This document shows positions 16,362 to 25,005 of a DNA stretch of 64,000 bases, in pieces. The position numbers were made by a program, and so were the translations under genes. The stretch is taken from NCBI GenBank assembly GCA_963744935.1, contig CAVUVM010000012.1, forward strand, positions 548,357-612,356. Reading direction: 5' to 3'. The notes under the pieces were generated by a model. That model did not search any database. It worked only from the letters and a program-made list of their open reading frames with translations, and was not told the origin of the DNA. The stretch's first letter is position 1; each line of letters starts with the position of its first letter. This DNA comes from Bog-473 sp963744935 (GTDB lineage Bacteria > Actinomycetota > Acidimicrobiia > Acidimicrobiales > RAAP-2).

Positions 16362-18232
16362 TCGACGGTCACCGTCTTGGCGAGGTTGCGGGGTCGGTCG
16401 GGATCGTGCCCGTGCAGGCGGGCCAGCCGGTAGGCCAGCTGCTGCAGCGGCACGACGCCAACCACGGGCGACAGCAAGGGGTGCGTGGGCGGGACCCACA
16501 GCACGTGGTCCGCCGCGGCCGCCGACTCCTCGTCGCCGTCTTCGGCGAGCAGCACCACGGTGGCGCCACGGCTGCGCACTTCGGAGATGTTCGACATCAT
16601 CTTCTCCCACAGCGGGTTCCTCGTGGCAATCCCGACGACGACGGTGCCCGGCTCGATGAGCGCGATCGGCCCATGCTTGAGCTCCCCGCCGGGATATCCC
16701 TCGGCCCGCAGATACGCCAGCTCCTTCAGCTTGAGCGCGCCCTCCAGCGCGACCGGGAAGCCGATCTGGCGACCGAGGAAGAAGAAGTCGCGGGCGTCGG
16801 TCAGCTTGGCGGCCACGTCGTCGACGTCACCCGCCCTCGCCAGTGTCTCGGTCACGAGCCCGGGCAGCGTCTCCATCTCGGTGAGCACGCGGTCGATCTC
16901 GGGCGCCGGCAGCGAACCCTTGACCTGGGCCAGGTACAGGCCGAGCACCTCGAGCATCACGATCTGTGCCAGGTGGCACTTCGTTGACGCCACGCCGATT
17001 TCGGGGCCGGCCCTCGTGTAGAGGACGCCGTCGGCGGCGCGGGCCATGGAGGAGTCGACCACGTTGCACACGACCAGGATCTTGGCGCCGAGGCGGGCCG
17101 CCTCGCGCTGGGCCTCTGACGTATCGAGGGTCTCACCCGACTGGGAGACGCCGACGAAGAGCGTGCGTTCGTTGACCACGGGGTCGCGGTAGCGGAACTC
17201 CGATGCGATGTCGACCTCCGTGGGCACCCTCACCCACCGTTCGATGGCGTACTTGGCCATGAGGGCGGCGTGGTAGCTGGAGCCGCAGGCGACGATGAAG
17301 ACCTTGTCGATGGAGCGCAGGGCGTCGTCGGGGATGCGCATCTCGTCGAGCGCCACGGCGCTGATGAGCGCGCGGCGCCCGAGCAGCGTGTTGGCGATGG
17401 CTTCGGGCTGCTCGTGGATCTCTTTCGACATGAAGTCGTCGTAGCCACCCTTCTGCGCCGCCTCGAGGTTCCAGGTGATGGTGAGGGGCTCAGGCGTCAC
17501 CGGCGCGCCGTCGAGGGTGGTGACGGTGGCATGCCCGGGCGTGAGGACGGCCAGCTCGTCGTCGCCCAGAGCGAAGACCTGTGTGGTGTGGCCGATGAGG
17601 GCGGGAATGTCGGAGGCGAGGAGCGCGGCGCCGTCGTGGAGCCCGAAGACGAGCGGGGTGGAGCGCCGGGCGGCGACGAGCGTGTCGGGCTCGTCGGCGT
17701 GCACGACCGCGATGGAGAAGGCGCCGCGCACCCCCCGGAGCATGCGGCGGGTGGCCTCGGCCAGGCCGGCGTCGGGGTCGTTGGCGAGGTTCTCTTCAAT
17801 GAGGTGGGCCATGACCTCGGTGTCCGTGTCCGAGGTGAACGTATGTCCCTTGCTCTCCAAGCCGGCCTTGAGCTCGAGGTAGTTCTCGATGATGCCGTTG
17901 TGGATGAGGGCGAGGCGACCGGTGCAGTCGAGGTGGGGGTGGGCGTTGTCGTCGGTCGGGTGGCCGTGGGTGGCCCAGCGGGTGTGGCCGATGGCCGCGT
18001 GCGTGCCGGACTGGGGGGCGCCGGCAGTCAGGGTGGCGAGCTCGGTCACCGGGGAAGGGGTGTCGATGCCGGGGACCGGCTTGGCCCGGGCCTTGCGAGC
18101 CCGCCAGATGGCGCCGTCGGTCACCAGGGCCACACCTGCCGAGTCGTAGCCCCTGTACTCGAGCTGGTGCAGGGCAGAGAGGAGGAGCGGGATGGCGTCG
18201 GCCTCGCCGGTGACGCCGATGATGCCGCACAT
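16358..18232 (-). CDS. glmS: glutamine-fructose-6-phosphate aminotransferase (isomerizing)
   Basis: The 624-residue enzyme makes glucosamine-6-phosphate for cell-wall precursors. Cys2 (MCGIIGVTG) is the glutaminase nucleophile. HQLEYRGYDSAGVA and GHTRWATHGHPTDDNAHP mark the amidotransferase domain (residues 1-240). Two SIS domains follow, with KVFIVACGSSYHAALMAKY, GVSQSGETLDTSEAQ and the C-terminal PRNLAKTVTVE. ATG 18232 lies 46 bp after glmM and has TAGCCT 8 nt upstream, so it may have its own leaderless promoter. The stop couples to acpS. Confidence 0.95.
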   Translation of the reverse strand: MCGIIGVTGEADAIPLLLSALHQLEYRGYDSAGVALVTDGAIWRARKARAKPVPGIDTPSPVTELATLTAGAPQSGTHAAIGHTRWATHGHPTDDNAHPHLDCTGRLALIHNGIIENYLELKAGLESKGHTFTSDTDTEVMAHLIEENLANDPDAGLAEATRRMLRGVRGAFSIAVVHADEPDTLVAARRSTPLVFGLHDGAALLASDIPALIGHTTQVFALGDDELAVLTPGHATVTTLDGAPVTPEPLTITWNLEAAQKGGYDDFMSKEIHEQPEAIANTLLGRRALISAVALDEMRIPDDALRSIDKVFIVACGSSYHAALMAKYAIERWVRVPTEVDIASEFRYRDPVVNERTLFVGVSQSGETLDTSEAQREAARLGAKILVVCNVVDSSMARAADGVLYTRAGPEIGVASTKCHLAQIVMLEVLGLYLAQVKGSLPAPEIDRVLTEMETLPGLVTETLARAGDVDDVAAKLTDARDFFFLGRQIGFPVALEGALKLKELAYLRAEGYPGGELKHGPIALIEPGTVVVGIATRNPLWEKMMSNISEVRSRGATVVLLAEDGDEESAAAADHVLWVPPTHPLLSPVVGVVPLQQLAYRLARLHGHDPDRPRNLAKTVTVE

Positions 18233-18240
18233 GGTGACCC

Positions 18241-18246
18241 AGGCTA
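18241..18246 (-). promoter_or_regulatory. putative leaderless -10 element of glmS
   Basis: TAGCCT stands 8 nt before the glmS ATG, and no Shine-Dalgarno is visible. The identical hexamer precedes pccB and lysC at 7 nt. It may provide glmS expression independent of glmM. Confidence 0.4.
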
Positions 18247-18278
18247 CCTGCGCTTCCTTGGGGGCCGGCAGCTCACCC

Positions 18279-19649
18279 CTACCTGGGCGCCTGCGGCTCC
18301 ACCTGAGCGAGGGCGATCGCCACCACGCCGGCCAGACGCGACGCGATCGTGGTGGCCTGCGCTTCGAGACGCGCCTCGACCATGACGCGCACGAGCGGCT
18401 CGGTGCCGCTCGGCCGCAGCAGCACGCGGCCGTCGTGACCGAGCTCGGCCTCCGCCTTGACCACCGCCTCCCAGACCTCGGCGCAGTCGGCCAGGCGCTC
18501 GGGCTGGGGTATGGGGACGTTGACGAGGCACTGGGGCACCCGCTCCACCAGCCCGGCCGACAACTCGGCCAGGGAGCGGCCGGCGCGCAGGACGAGGTCG
18601 CCCAGCGCGATGCCGGTGAGGATGCCGTCGCCGGTCGTCGACAGCGACCGGAAGATGATGTGTCCCGACTGCTCGCCCCCGAGGCTCAGCCCGTCGGCGT
18701 CGAGCGCGGCCAGGACGTGACGGTCCCCCACGTCCGTCTCGCGCACCGCGATGCCGCGGGCCTCCATGGCGAGGCGGAAGCCGAGGTTGGTCATCACCGT
18801 GACCGCCACGGTGTTGCCGCTGAGGCGCCCCCGCTCGGCCAGGTCGAGTGCGAAGAGCGCCAGCAGGACGTCACCGTCGACGACGCTGCCGCTCTGGTCG
18901 ACCGCGATGACCCGGTCGGCGTCGCCGTCGAAGGCGAGCCCGAGGTCGGCCTCGTGCGCAACGACGGCGTGGGCCAGCTCGGTCGGGTCGGTCGACCCGC
19001 ACTTGTCGTTGATGTTGGCGCCGTCGGGCGCGATGTGCAGGGCGGTCACCGCCGCGCCGAGCTCGGCGAGGACGCGGGGCGCGACGACGCTCGCGGCGCC
19101 GTTGGCGCAGTCGATGACGACGCGCAGCCCGTCCAGCCGCCTCCCCTCGATGGTGTCGACGAGATGGTCCTCGTAGTGCGCCACCGCGTCCGGATCGACG
19201 GTGATGACCCCAACACCGTGTCCGGTGGGACGACGGGGCGGCCGCTCCGGATCCGACATGATCGCCTCGAGCTCGCGCTCGATCTCCCTCTCGACGTCGG
19301 TGGGCAGCTTCGTCCCCAGCAGGCTGAAGAGCTTGATGCCGTTGTCGCCGAAGGGGTTGTGCGACGCCGAGATGACGGCGCCGGGTGCCTTGCGTTGCAC
19401 GGCCACCGCGGCGACGCCGGGGGTGGGGAGCACGCCGAGGTCGACGACGTCGGCCCCTTCCGCCGCCAGGCCGGCGGAGAAGGCGGCCTGGAGCAGCGGG
19501 CCTGAACGTCGGGTGTCGCGCCCGACCACGAACGTGGGGGCGGGAAGCACGCGGGCGGCGGCGCGCCCGAGGGCCAGCGCCAGCTCGGCGGTCAGCTCCT
19601 CGTTGGCAACCCCGCGCACGCCATCGGTACCGAAGCGGGCCGGCGGCAT
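18279..19649 (-). CDS. glmM: phosphoglucosamine mutase
   Basis: The 456-residue protein converts glucosamine-6-phosphate to glucosamine-1-phosphate. The N-terminal FGTDGVRG, the phosphoserine loop VISASHNPFGDNG (catalytic Ser about 96), the metal-binding loop FDGDADR and the C-terminal RPSGTEPLVRVMVE are all present. It follows rpsI by 13 bp and precedes glmS, so the two successive steps of UDP-GlcNAc synthesis are adjacent. Confidence 0.95.
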   Translation of the reverse strand: MPPARFGTDGVRGVANEELTAELALALGRAAARVLPAPTFVVGRDTRRSGPLLQAAFSAGLAAEGADVVDLGVLPTPGVAAVAVQRKAPGAVISASHNPFGDNGIKLFSLLGTKLPTDVEREIERELEAIMSDPERPPRRPTGHGVGVITVDPDAVAHYEDHLVDTIEGRRLDGLRVVIDCANGAASVVAPRVLAELGAAVTALHIAPDGANINDKCGSTDPTELAHAVVAHEADLGLAFDGDADRVIAVDQSGSVVDGDVLLALFALDLAERGRLSGNTVAVTVMTNLGFRLAMEARGIAVRETDVGDRHVLAALDADGLSLGGEQSGHIIFRSLSTTGDGILTGIALGDLVLRAGRSLAELSAGLVERVPQCLVNVPIPQPERLADCAEVWEAVVKAEAELGHDGRVLLRPSGTEPLVRVMVEARLEAQATTIASRLAGVVAIALAQVEPQAPR

Positions 19650-19662
19650 CGCAGTCCTGCGG

Positions 19663-20055
19663 TTACCGCTTGGAGTACTGCGGCGCCTTGCGGGCCTTCT
19701 TCAGGCCGTACTTCTTCGACTCCTTCTCGCGGGCGTCGCGGGTGAGAAGGCCGGCGCGCTTGAGCGCGCCGCGCAGCTCGGCGTCGACCTCGCACAGGCT
19801 GCGGGCGATGCCGAGCCGCATGGCGCCGGCCTGACCCGAGATCCCGCCGCCGTCGATGGTCGCGTCGATGTCGTAGGACTCCGCCGTGTTCGTCACGCGC
19901 AGCGGCTCGGTCACCAGCATGCGGTGCGTCGCCGAGGTGAAGTACTTCTCGATCGGCTGCTTGTTGACCGTGATGGCGCCCTGGCCGGGGCGGAAGCGGA
20001 CGCGGGCCACCGCCTGCTTGCGGCGGCCGGTCGTCTGGCTCAGTGGTGCGGGCAT
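19663..20055 (-). CDS. rpsI: 30S ribosomal protein S9
   Basis: The 130-residue protein has family sequence GRRKQAVARVRFRPGQG, TVNKQPIEKYF and the C-terminal KKARKAPQYSKR tail that reaches the P-site tRNA. It follows rplM by 32 bp in the usual L13-S9 pair, ahead of glmM. Confidence 0.97.
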   Translation of the reverse strand: MPAPLSQTTGRRKQAVARVRFRPGQGAITVNKQPIEKYFTSATHRMLVTEPLRVTNTAESYDIDATIDGGGISGQAGAMRLGIARSLCEVDAELRGALKRAGLLTRDAREKESKKYGLKKARKAPQYSKR

Positions 20056-20087
20056 GGCGTGGGTGATGTCCTTCCTGGTGCGCGTGC

Positions 20088-20537
20088 TCAGCCGGCCCGG
20101 CGGGCCTGGGGCAGCTCGAGCGGCTCTGGCTTCTGGGCCGCGTGCGGATGATCAGGGCCGGCGTAGACCTGCAGCTTGCTCAGCTGCTGGCGGCCCAGGG
20201 TGTTCTTGGGGAGCATGCCCCGGACCGAGCGCCGGATCAGCTCCGCCGGCTGGTCCTCGAGGAGCGTTGCGTAGCTGGTGGCGCGCAGGCCGCCGGGGTA
20301 GCCGCTGTGGCGGTAGGCCATCTTGGCGTCGGCCTTGTCCGAGGTGAGGACGATCCGCTCGGCGTTGACCACGATGACGTGGTCGCCCGTATCGACGTGG
20401 GGGGCGAAGTAGGGACGGTGCTTGCCGCGCAGGATGGCGGCCACCGAGGAGGCCAGGCGCCCGAGCACGAGGCCCTCGGCGTCGACCACGTACCAGGTTC
20501 GCTGGATCTCGGTGACCTTCGGTGAAAATGTGCGCAC
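20088..20537 (-). CDS. rplM: 50S ribosomal protein L13
   Basis: GTG 20537 gives 149 residues, close to the actinobacterial norm of about 147, and begins RTFSPKVTEIQRTW as in relatives. ATG 20555 would add six residues. Neither start has a strong Shine-Dalgarno. Family motifs are LGRLASSVAAILRGKHRPYF, GDHVIVVNAERI and RRSVRGMLPKN with LQVYAGPDHPHAAQKPE. The open frame extends far upstream without homology and is not used. Confidence 0.95.
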   Translation of the reverse strand: MRTFSPKVTEIQRTWYVVDAEGLVLGRLASSVAAILRGKHRPYFAPHVDTGDHVIVVNAERIVLTSDKADAKMAYRHSGYPGGLRATSYATLLEDQPAELIRRSVRGMLPKNTLGRQQLSKLQVYAGPDHPHAAQKPEPLELPQARRAG

Positions 20538-20734
20538 AAGACCGATCTTTCGCATTCCGCGTGGTGGGCGAGCACACCGACGAAGCGGTGCGCAGGGACT
20601 CCCGGGGAGCCGAGAGCCGACGTACCAGGATAGGGCCTCCGAACAGGGGCAGCAAGCCGCGGCGGTCCAGGGCATTGGGCAGCCCGCCTCCCGGTTCTGC
20701 CCGCGCCCGACCCGGCGGCCTCGACCTGAACCGC

Positions 20735-21589
20735 TCAGCCGGGCCCGGTGGGCTCGTTCCCGTAGTCGACCGAGACCAGGCACAGACCCTCGGGCGGTGC
20801 CGGATCGGGCATCAAGTGGCGGGAGGCGGCACGCAGCCGTTCCATGAGCCCGGCCGCCGTCTCCTTGCCCCGTCCCACCTCGACCAGGCTCGCCACGAGC
20901 GAGCGCACCATCTGGTGGCAGAAGGAATTGGCGGCGATCTCGAAGCGGAGGAGGCGGGCGCCGGGCGCGTCGGTGGGCCCGTCGCCGCCGGCGTCTGCCG
21001 CCTCGGGGCCGTCGTCCACCCGCCAGCGGGCTCGCAGCACGTTGCGGACCATCGGCTCGGCAGGGTCGGTCCCAGGCGGGCGCCGGCAAAAGGACCGGAA
21101 GTCGTGACGGCCGAGCAGCACGTCGGAGGCGGTGCGCATGGCGACGAGGTCGAGGGGGTCACGGACGTGCCAGGCAATGCGGGCGAAGAGCGGGTCGGGC
21201 GCGGGCGCGTTCCACACCAGGTAGCGGTAGGTCCGTGCGGCGGCCGAGCGGCGGGCGTCGAAGTCGTCGCCGACCTCCTCGGCCCGGCGCACCACGACCG
21301 CGGGGGCCAGCTGGCGGTTGAGGGCGCGGGCGAGGCCGATGCCGTCGTAGGCGATGGGCGGGAGGTCGACGTGGACCACCTGGCCCCGCGCGTGCACCCC
21401 GGCGTCGGTGCGGCCGGCGCAGGTGAGCGACGGCGGTTCTTTCAGGCGAGCCGTGCGCTCGAGGGCCAGGCGCAACGCGCCGGCCACCGTCGGGACCTCG
21501 GGCTGGACGGCGAAGCCGCGGAAGGCGGCACCGTCATAGGCGATGAGGAGCCTCCAGCGCTGCGTGGCAGCGCCGGCAGGGTGCTCCAC
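20735..21589 (-). CDS. truA: tRNA pseudouridine(38-40) synthase
   Basis: The 284-residue protein isomerises uridines 38-40 of the tRNA anticodon arm. The catalytic Asp is in CAGRTDAGVHARGQVVHVD. Also seen are AYDGAAFRGFAVQP at the N-terminus, RRSAAARTYRYLVWN, and FCHQMVRSLVASLVEVGRGK. GTG 21589 is 2 bp after the rplQ stop, continuing the rpoA-rplQ operon. About 200 bp separate it from rplM. Confidence 0.93.
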   Translation of the reverse strand: MEHPAGAATQRWRLLIAYDGAAFRGFAVQPEVPTVAGALRLALERTARLKEPPSLTCAGRTDAGVHARGQVVHVDLPPIAYDGIGLARALNRQLAPAVVVRRAEEVGDDFDARRSAAARTYRYLVWNAPAPDPLFARIAWHVRDPLDLVAMRTASDVLLGRHDFRSFCRRPPGTDPAEPMVRNVLRARWRVDDGPEAADAGGDGPTDAPGARLLRFEIAANSFCHQMVRSLVASLVEVGRGKETAAGLMERLRAASRHLMPDPAPPEGLCLVSVDYGNEPTGPG

Positions 21590-21591
21590 CC

Positions 21592-21945
21592 CTAGACGAA
21601 CTCGATTCGCGCCATCGGCGCGTTGTCACCGGGGCGCGGGCCAAGTTTCAAGATGCGCGTGTAGCCGCCGGGGCGGTCCACATAGCGCGGGCCGATCTCC
21701 TCGAAGAGCTTGTGTGCCATGTCCTTGTCGCGGATGAGGGCGACGACGTTGCGGTGGTTGGCGAGGCCGCCCTTGCGCGCCGCGGTCACGCACTTCTCGG
21801 CGACCGGTCGCAGGGCCTTTGCCTTGGCCTCGGTGGTCACCAGCGACTCGGCCGCCACCAGCGAGGCGACGAGGTTGCCAATCATCGCCTTCTGGTGCGA
21901 CGGCGACCCGCCGAAGCGGCGGCCGCGTTTGGGGGTTGCCTGCAT
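21592..21945 (-). CDS. rplQ: 50S ribosomal protein L17
   Basis: The 117-residue protein matches the full family length without extension. It begins QATPKRGRRFGGSPSHQKAM with the family LVASLVAAESLVTTEAKAK. It lies 5 bp after rpoA and directly before truA. Confidence 0.96.
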   Translation of the reverse strand: MQATPKRGRRFGGSPSHQKAMIGNLVASLVAAESLVTTEAKAKALRPVAEKCVTAARKGGLANHRNVVALIRDKDMAHKLFEEIGPRYVDRPGGYTRILKLGPRPGDNAPMARIEFV

Positions 21946-21950
21946 CGTCC

Positions 21951-22889
21951 TTAGTCCCTCGTGCGCAGCGACAGCCCGCGCTCGTCCAGGCGCTGGACGA
22001 CCTCGTCCGCCGACTTCTGGCCGAAGTTGGTGATGGCGAGCAGGTCCTCCATGGTGCGCTCGACCAGCTCGCCGATCGTGTTGATCTGGGCGCGCTTGAG
22101 GCAGTTGCGCGGACGCTCGGAGAGGTCGAGTTCCTCGATGCGCAGGTCGAGATCCGGCGAGCCGCTGGAGGCGGTCCCGGTGTCACCGAGCTCGAGGCCC
22201 TGCGGCGCCTCCTCGAGGTCGGCCACCAGCGAGACCAGGTTGCGCAGGGTGTCACCCGCCGACGCGAGCGCCTCGCGCGGAGAGATCGTCCCGTCCGTCT
22301 CGATGTCGAGCACCAGGCGGTCGTAGTTGGTCGACTGCTCGACACGCACCGGCTCGATGTCGAAGGTGACGCGGTGCACCGGCGAGAAGATCGAGTCGAT
22401 CGGGATGACGCCGATGGTCGAGGACCGCTTGTTCTTGTCCGCCGACGCGTAGCCGCGCCCGCGCTCCACCGTGACGTCGACGGCCAGGCGGCCCTTGGCG
22501 TTGATGGAGGCGATGTGCAGGTCGGGGTTCAGGATCTCGACGTCGGCCGTCAGCTGCAGATCGGCCGCGGTGGCGTCCGCCGGGCCGCGCACGTCGAGGC
22601 GCAGCGTGACCGGCTCGTCGGAGTGCACACGGACCAGGAGGTCCTTGAGGTTCAAGATGATGTCGGTGACGTCCTCTTTGACCCCCGGCAGCGTGGTGAA
22701 CTCGTGCAGCGCCTCGTCGAAGCGCAGCTGGGTCACGGCGCCACCGGGGATGGACGAGAGCAGGGTGCGGCGCAGGGAGTTGCCCAGCGTCGTACCGAAG
22801 CCCGGGTCGAGCGGGCCGACGGCGAAGCGCTGGCGGTTGTTCTCCTCTTCGTCGACGACCTCGACGGTCGGCCGTTGGATGATCAGCAT
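21951..22889 (-). CDS. rpoA: DNA-directed RNA polymerase subunit alpha
   Basis: The 312-residue protein has the N-terminal dimerisation domain, with FAVGPLDPGFGTTLGNSLRR and LLSSIPGGAVTQLRFDEALH. After a linker comes the C-terminal domain that binds UP elements and activators (about residues 235-305: LSERPRNCLKRAQINTIGEL, and FGQKSADEVVQRLDERGLSL). It follows rpsD in the alpha operon. Length is typical. Confidence 0.96.
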   Translation of the reverse strand: MLIIQRPTVEVVDEEENNRQRFAVGPLDPGFGTTLGNSLRRTLLSSIPGGAVTQLRFDEALHEFTTLPGVKEDVTDIILNLKDLLVRVHSDEPVTLRLDVRGPADATAADLQLTADVEILNPDLHIASINAKGRLAVDVTVERGRGYASADKNKRSSTIGVIPIDSIFSPVHRVTFDIEPVRVEQSTNYDRLVLDIETDGTISPREALASAGDTLRNLVSLVADLEEAPQGLELGDTGTASSGSPDLDLRIEELDLSERPRNCLKRAQINTIGELVERTMEDLLAITNFGQKSADEVVQRLDERGLSLRTRD

Positions 22890-22926
22890 GGCGGGTACTC
22901 CTGTTGGGCGGGGATCGGGGGCGGGG

Positions 22927-23574
22927 CTACTTCGAGTAGAGCTCGACGATGAGCTGCTCTTGGATGGGCTCGTCGATGTGCTCTCGCAGCGGGGGGTTGA
23001 GGACGGACACCGAGAAGCCCGAGTCGGCTGACTCGAGCCAGGCTGGCGTGGTGCGCTCCAGGGTGTCCATGTTGCGGCGGACCAAGAAGTTGGTGCGGGT
23101 GGCCTCGCGCAGGGTCACGATGTCGCCCTTGCGCACGCGGTAGCTCGGAATCGTGACGCGTGTGCCGTTCACGTTCACGTGCCCGTGCCGCACGAACTGG
23201 CGGGCCTGGCGCCGGCTGGCGCCCCACCCGGCCCGGAAGACGACGTTGTCGAGCCGCAGTTCGAGGTTGCGCAGCAGGTTCTCACCGGTGATCCCGCCCT
23301 GGCGGGTCGCCTCCTCGTACATGTTGCGGAACTGCTTCTCCAAGATCCCGTAGATCCGGCGCGCCTTCTGCTTCTCGCGCAGCTGGGCCAGGTACTCCGA
23401 ACCCTGGCGCATGCGGTCGCGCCCGTGCTCGCCTGGCGGGTAGGCGCGGCTGTGGCGGTCGGTGACCGCTTCGGAGACCGGGCACTTGAGCGAGTAGCAG
23501 CGCTCGCCCTTCAAGAACAGCTTGGTCCGCTCGCGCCGGCAAAGACGGCAGACGGGACCGGTGTATCGAGCCAT
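22927..23574 (-). CDS. rpsD: 30S ribosomal protein S4 (zinc-binding form)
   Basis: The 215-residue protein has four N-terminal cysteines (CRLCRRE and CYSLKC, within residues 9-31), the zinc-ribbon C+ form. The S4 RNA-binding domain reads RLDNVVFRAGWGASRRQARQ and FVRHGHVNVNGTRVTIPSY. In many bacteria S4 also represses its operon; no target structure was identified here. It is followed 37 bp later by rpoA. Confidence 0.96.
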   Translation of the reverse strand: MARYTGPVCRLCRRERTKLFLKGERCYSLKCPVSEAVTDRHSRAYPPGEHGRDRMRQGSEYLAQLREKQKARRIYGILEKQFRNMYEEATRQGGITGENLLRNLELRLDNVVFRAGWGASRRQARQFVRHGHVNVNGTRVTIPSYRVRKGDIVTLREATRTNFLVRRNMDTLERTTPAWLESADSGFSVSVLNPPLREHIDEPIQEQLIVELYSK

Positions 23575-23612
23575 GGGGTGGGTTCCTCTTCCTCTTCCTC
23601 GTCCTGCTACGC

Positions 23613-24014
23613 CTACACCCGGCGCCGCTTCTTGGGGCGGCAGCCGTTGTGCGGGATCGGGGTCACGTCCTTGATACCGACCACCTCGATGCCGACCGCG
23701 GCCAGCGAACGGATGGCGGTCTCGCGGCCCGAGCCGGGCCCGCGCACCAAGACGTCGACCTTCTTCACGCCGTGCTCCATGGCGCGCTTGGCGCAGGACT
23801 CGGCGGCCAGCTGCGCCGCGAACGGGGTGGACTTGCGCGAGCCCTTGAAGCCGACATTGCCGGCCGACGCCCAGGCGAGGACGTTGCCCTCGGGGTCGGC
23901 GATGGACACGATCGTGTTGTTGAACGAGCTCTTGATGTGGGCGACGCCGTAGGCGACGTTCTTGCGCTCCTTGCGGCGCGGGCGGCGCTGACCGGGCTTG
24001 GCGGACTTGGGCAC
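23613..24014 (-). CDS. rpsK: 30S ribosomal protein S11
   Basis: The 133-residue protein has AHIKSSFNNTIVSIADPEGN, ASAGNVGFKGSRKSTPFAAQ and the C-terminal DVTPIPHNGCRPKKRRRV. Its GTG start shares one base with the rpsM stop (TAGTG). It lies on the 30S platform. Confidence 0.97.
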   Translation of the reverse strand: MPKSAKPGQRRPRRKERKNVAYGVAHIKSSFNNTIVSIADPEGNVLAWASAGNVGFKGSRKSTPFAAQLAAESCAKRAMEHGVKKVDVLVRGPGSGRETAIRSLAAVGIEVVGIKDVTPIPHNGCRPKKRRRV

Positions 24015-24391
24015 TACTTCTTCACCTTCTTCTTCCCGGCCACCGTCTTCTTGGGGCCCTTGCGGGTGCGGGCGTTGGTGTGGGTGCGCTGGCCGTGGAC
24101 GGGCAGCCCCTTGCGGTGCCGCACGCCCTGGTAGCAGTTGATCTCCATCTTGCGCTTGATGTCCTGGGAGACGTCACGGCGCAGGTCACCCTCGACCCGG
24201 AAGCTGTCGTCGATGTAGGCGCGCAGCTTGGCCACTTCCTCGTCGGTCAGATCACGCACGCGCGTCGACGGGCTGATGTCGACGGCGTCGGTGATCTGCT
24301 TCGAGAGCGTCGGGCCGATGCCATAGATGTAGGTCAGCGCGATCTCGAGTCGCTTCTCACGCGGGATGTCAACCCCCGAAATACGGGCCAT
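24014..24391 (-). CDS. rpsM: 30S ribosomal protein S13
   Basis: The 125-residue protein begins ARISGVDIPREKRLEIALTY and contains GIGPTLSKQI, with the basic C-terminal tail GQRTHTNARTRKGPKKTVAG that contacts tRNAs. It is 15 bp after rpmJ and overlaps rpsK by one base. Confidence 0.97.
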   Translation of the reverse strand: MARISGVDIPREKRLEIALTYIYGIGPTLSKQITDAVDISPSTRVRDLTDEEVAKLRAYIDDSFRVEGDLRRDVSQDIKRKMEINCYQGVRHRKGLPVHGQRTHTNARTRKGPKKTVAGKKKVKK

Positions 24392-24405
24392 GTGTCGTCC
24401 TCTCC

Positions 24406-24519
24406 CTAGCCCTGCCGCTGCTTGTGGCGCGGGTTGTCACAGATCACCCGCACGACGCCACGGCGCCGGATGACCTTGCACTTCTCACAGATCGGCTTCA
24501 CGCTCGGCCGAACCTTCAT
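24406..24519 (-). CDS. rpmJ: 50S ribosomal protein L36
   Basis: A 37-codon frame encodes MKVRPSVKPICEKCKVIRRR followed by GVVRVICDNPRHKQRQG. This is a full-length L36 with the zinc ligands C11, C14, C27 and H32 (C+ form). It lies between infA and rpsM as usual. Confidence 0.96.
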   Translation of the reverse strand: MKVRPSVKPICEKCKVIRRRGVVRVICDNPRHKQRQG

Positions 24520-24543
24520 CGGACTCTCCGTCCCACTTGATCT

Positions 24544-24768
24544 CTACTTGTACCGATAGGTGATACGACCCCGGTTGAGGTCGTACGGAGTGAGCTCCAC
24601 CTGGACCTTGTCCCCCGGAAGAATCCGGATGCGGTGCATCCGCATCTTCCCCGAACTGTGCGCCAGCACCTTGTGTCCGTTCTCCAACTCGACGCGGAAC
24701 ATGGCATTGGGCAGTGGCTCGACCACCGTGCCTTCGAGCACGATGGCATCTTCCTTGGGCTTGGGCAG
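24544..24768 (-). CDS. infA: translation initiation factor IF-1 with apparent CTG start
   Basis: IF-1 binds the ribosomal A site during initiation. The OB-fold sequence EGTVVEPLPNAMFRVELENG, HKVLAHSSGKMRMHRIRILP and the end LNRGRITYRYK are canonical. The conserved N-terminus PKPKEDAIVLEG lies in frame upstream of the first ordinary start (GTG 24741). The codon before it is CTG (24768), with AGGAG 8 nt upstream. Using CTG gives 74 residues, near the family's 72-73; GTG would delete nine conserved residues. I see no ATG, GTG or TTG in the right place. An ATG-to-CTG base error remains possible. Confidence 0.88.
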   Translation of the reverse strand: MPKPKEDAIVLEGTVVEPLPNAMFRVELENGHKVLAHSSGKMRMHRIRILPGDKVQVELTPYDLNRGRITYRYK

Positions 24769-24904
24769 GTGACTCTCTCCTGATTCGTTCTCGTTCTCGG
24801 GTCCGAACGCACCGGGAGCGCGAGGCCGGACCGGGCGGGATTCGGACGTGACTACCGGGCAGCTCGACCCGCAAGGGGCGAACCAGTGCTCGGAGCAGCC
24901 CTAA

Positions 24905-24910
24905 AGCTTA
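24905..24910 (-). promoter_or_regulatory. possible -10 element upstream of infA
   Basis: TAAGCT, the same hexamer as ahead of the 3-hydroxyacyl-CoA dehydrogenase gene, lies about 137 nt before the infA start in the gap after the glycosyltransferase stop at 25006. No good -35 is seen. It would allow infA-rpmJ-rpsM-rpsK-rpsD-rpoA to be transcribed independently of the spc operon, from which the inserted glycosyltransferase separates it. Confidence 0.25.
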
Positions 24911-25005
24911 CCGCATCCTGGGGGAAATTCCACCCCGAGGCCCTTTTGGCCCTGGTGGCGACCCCGCCCACCCTCCGGACCGGGTCCGGGGGAACCGGCG
25001 AGGGC

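Noticed and set aside
24951..24963. GGCC-CTTTT-GGCC hairpin upstream of infA as a terminator
   Set aside because: Only a 4-bp stem and no T run on the relevant strand.
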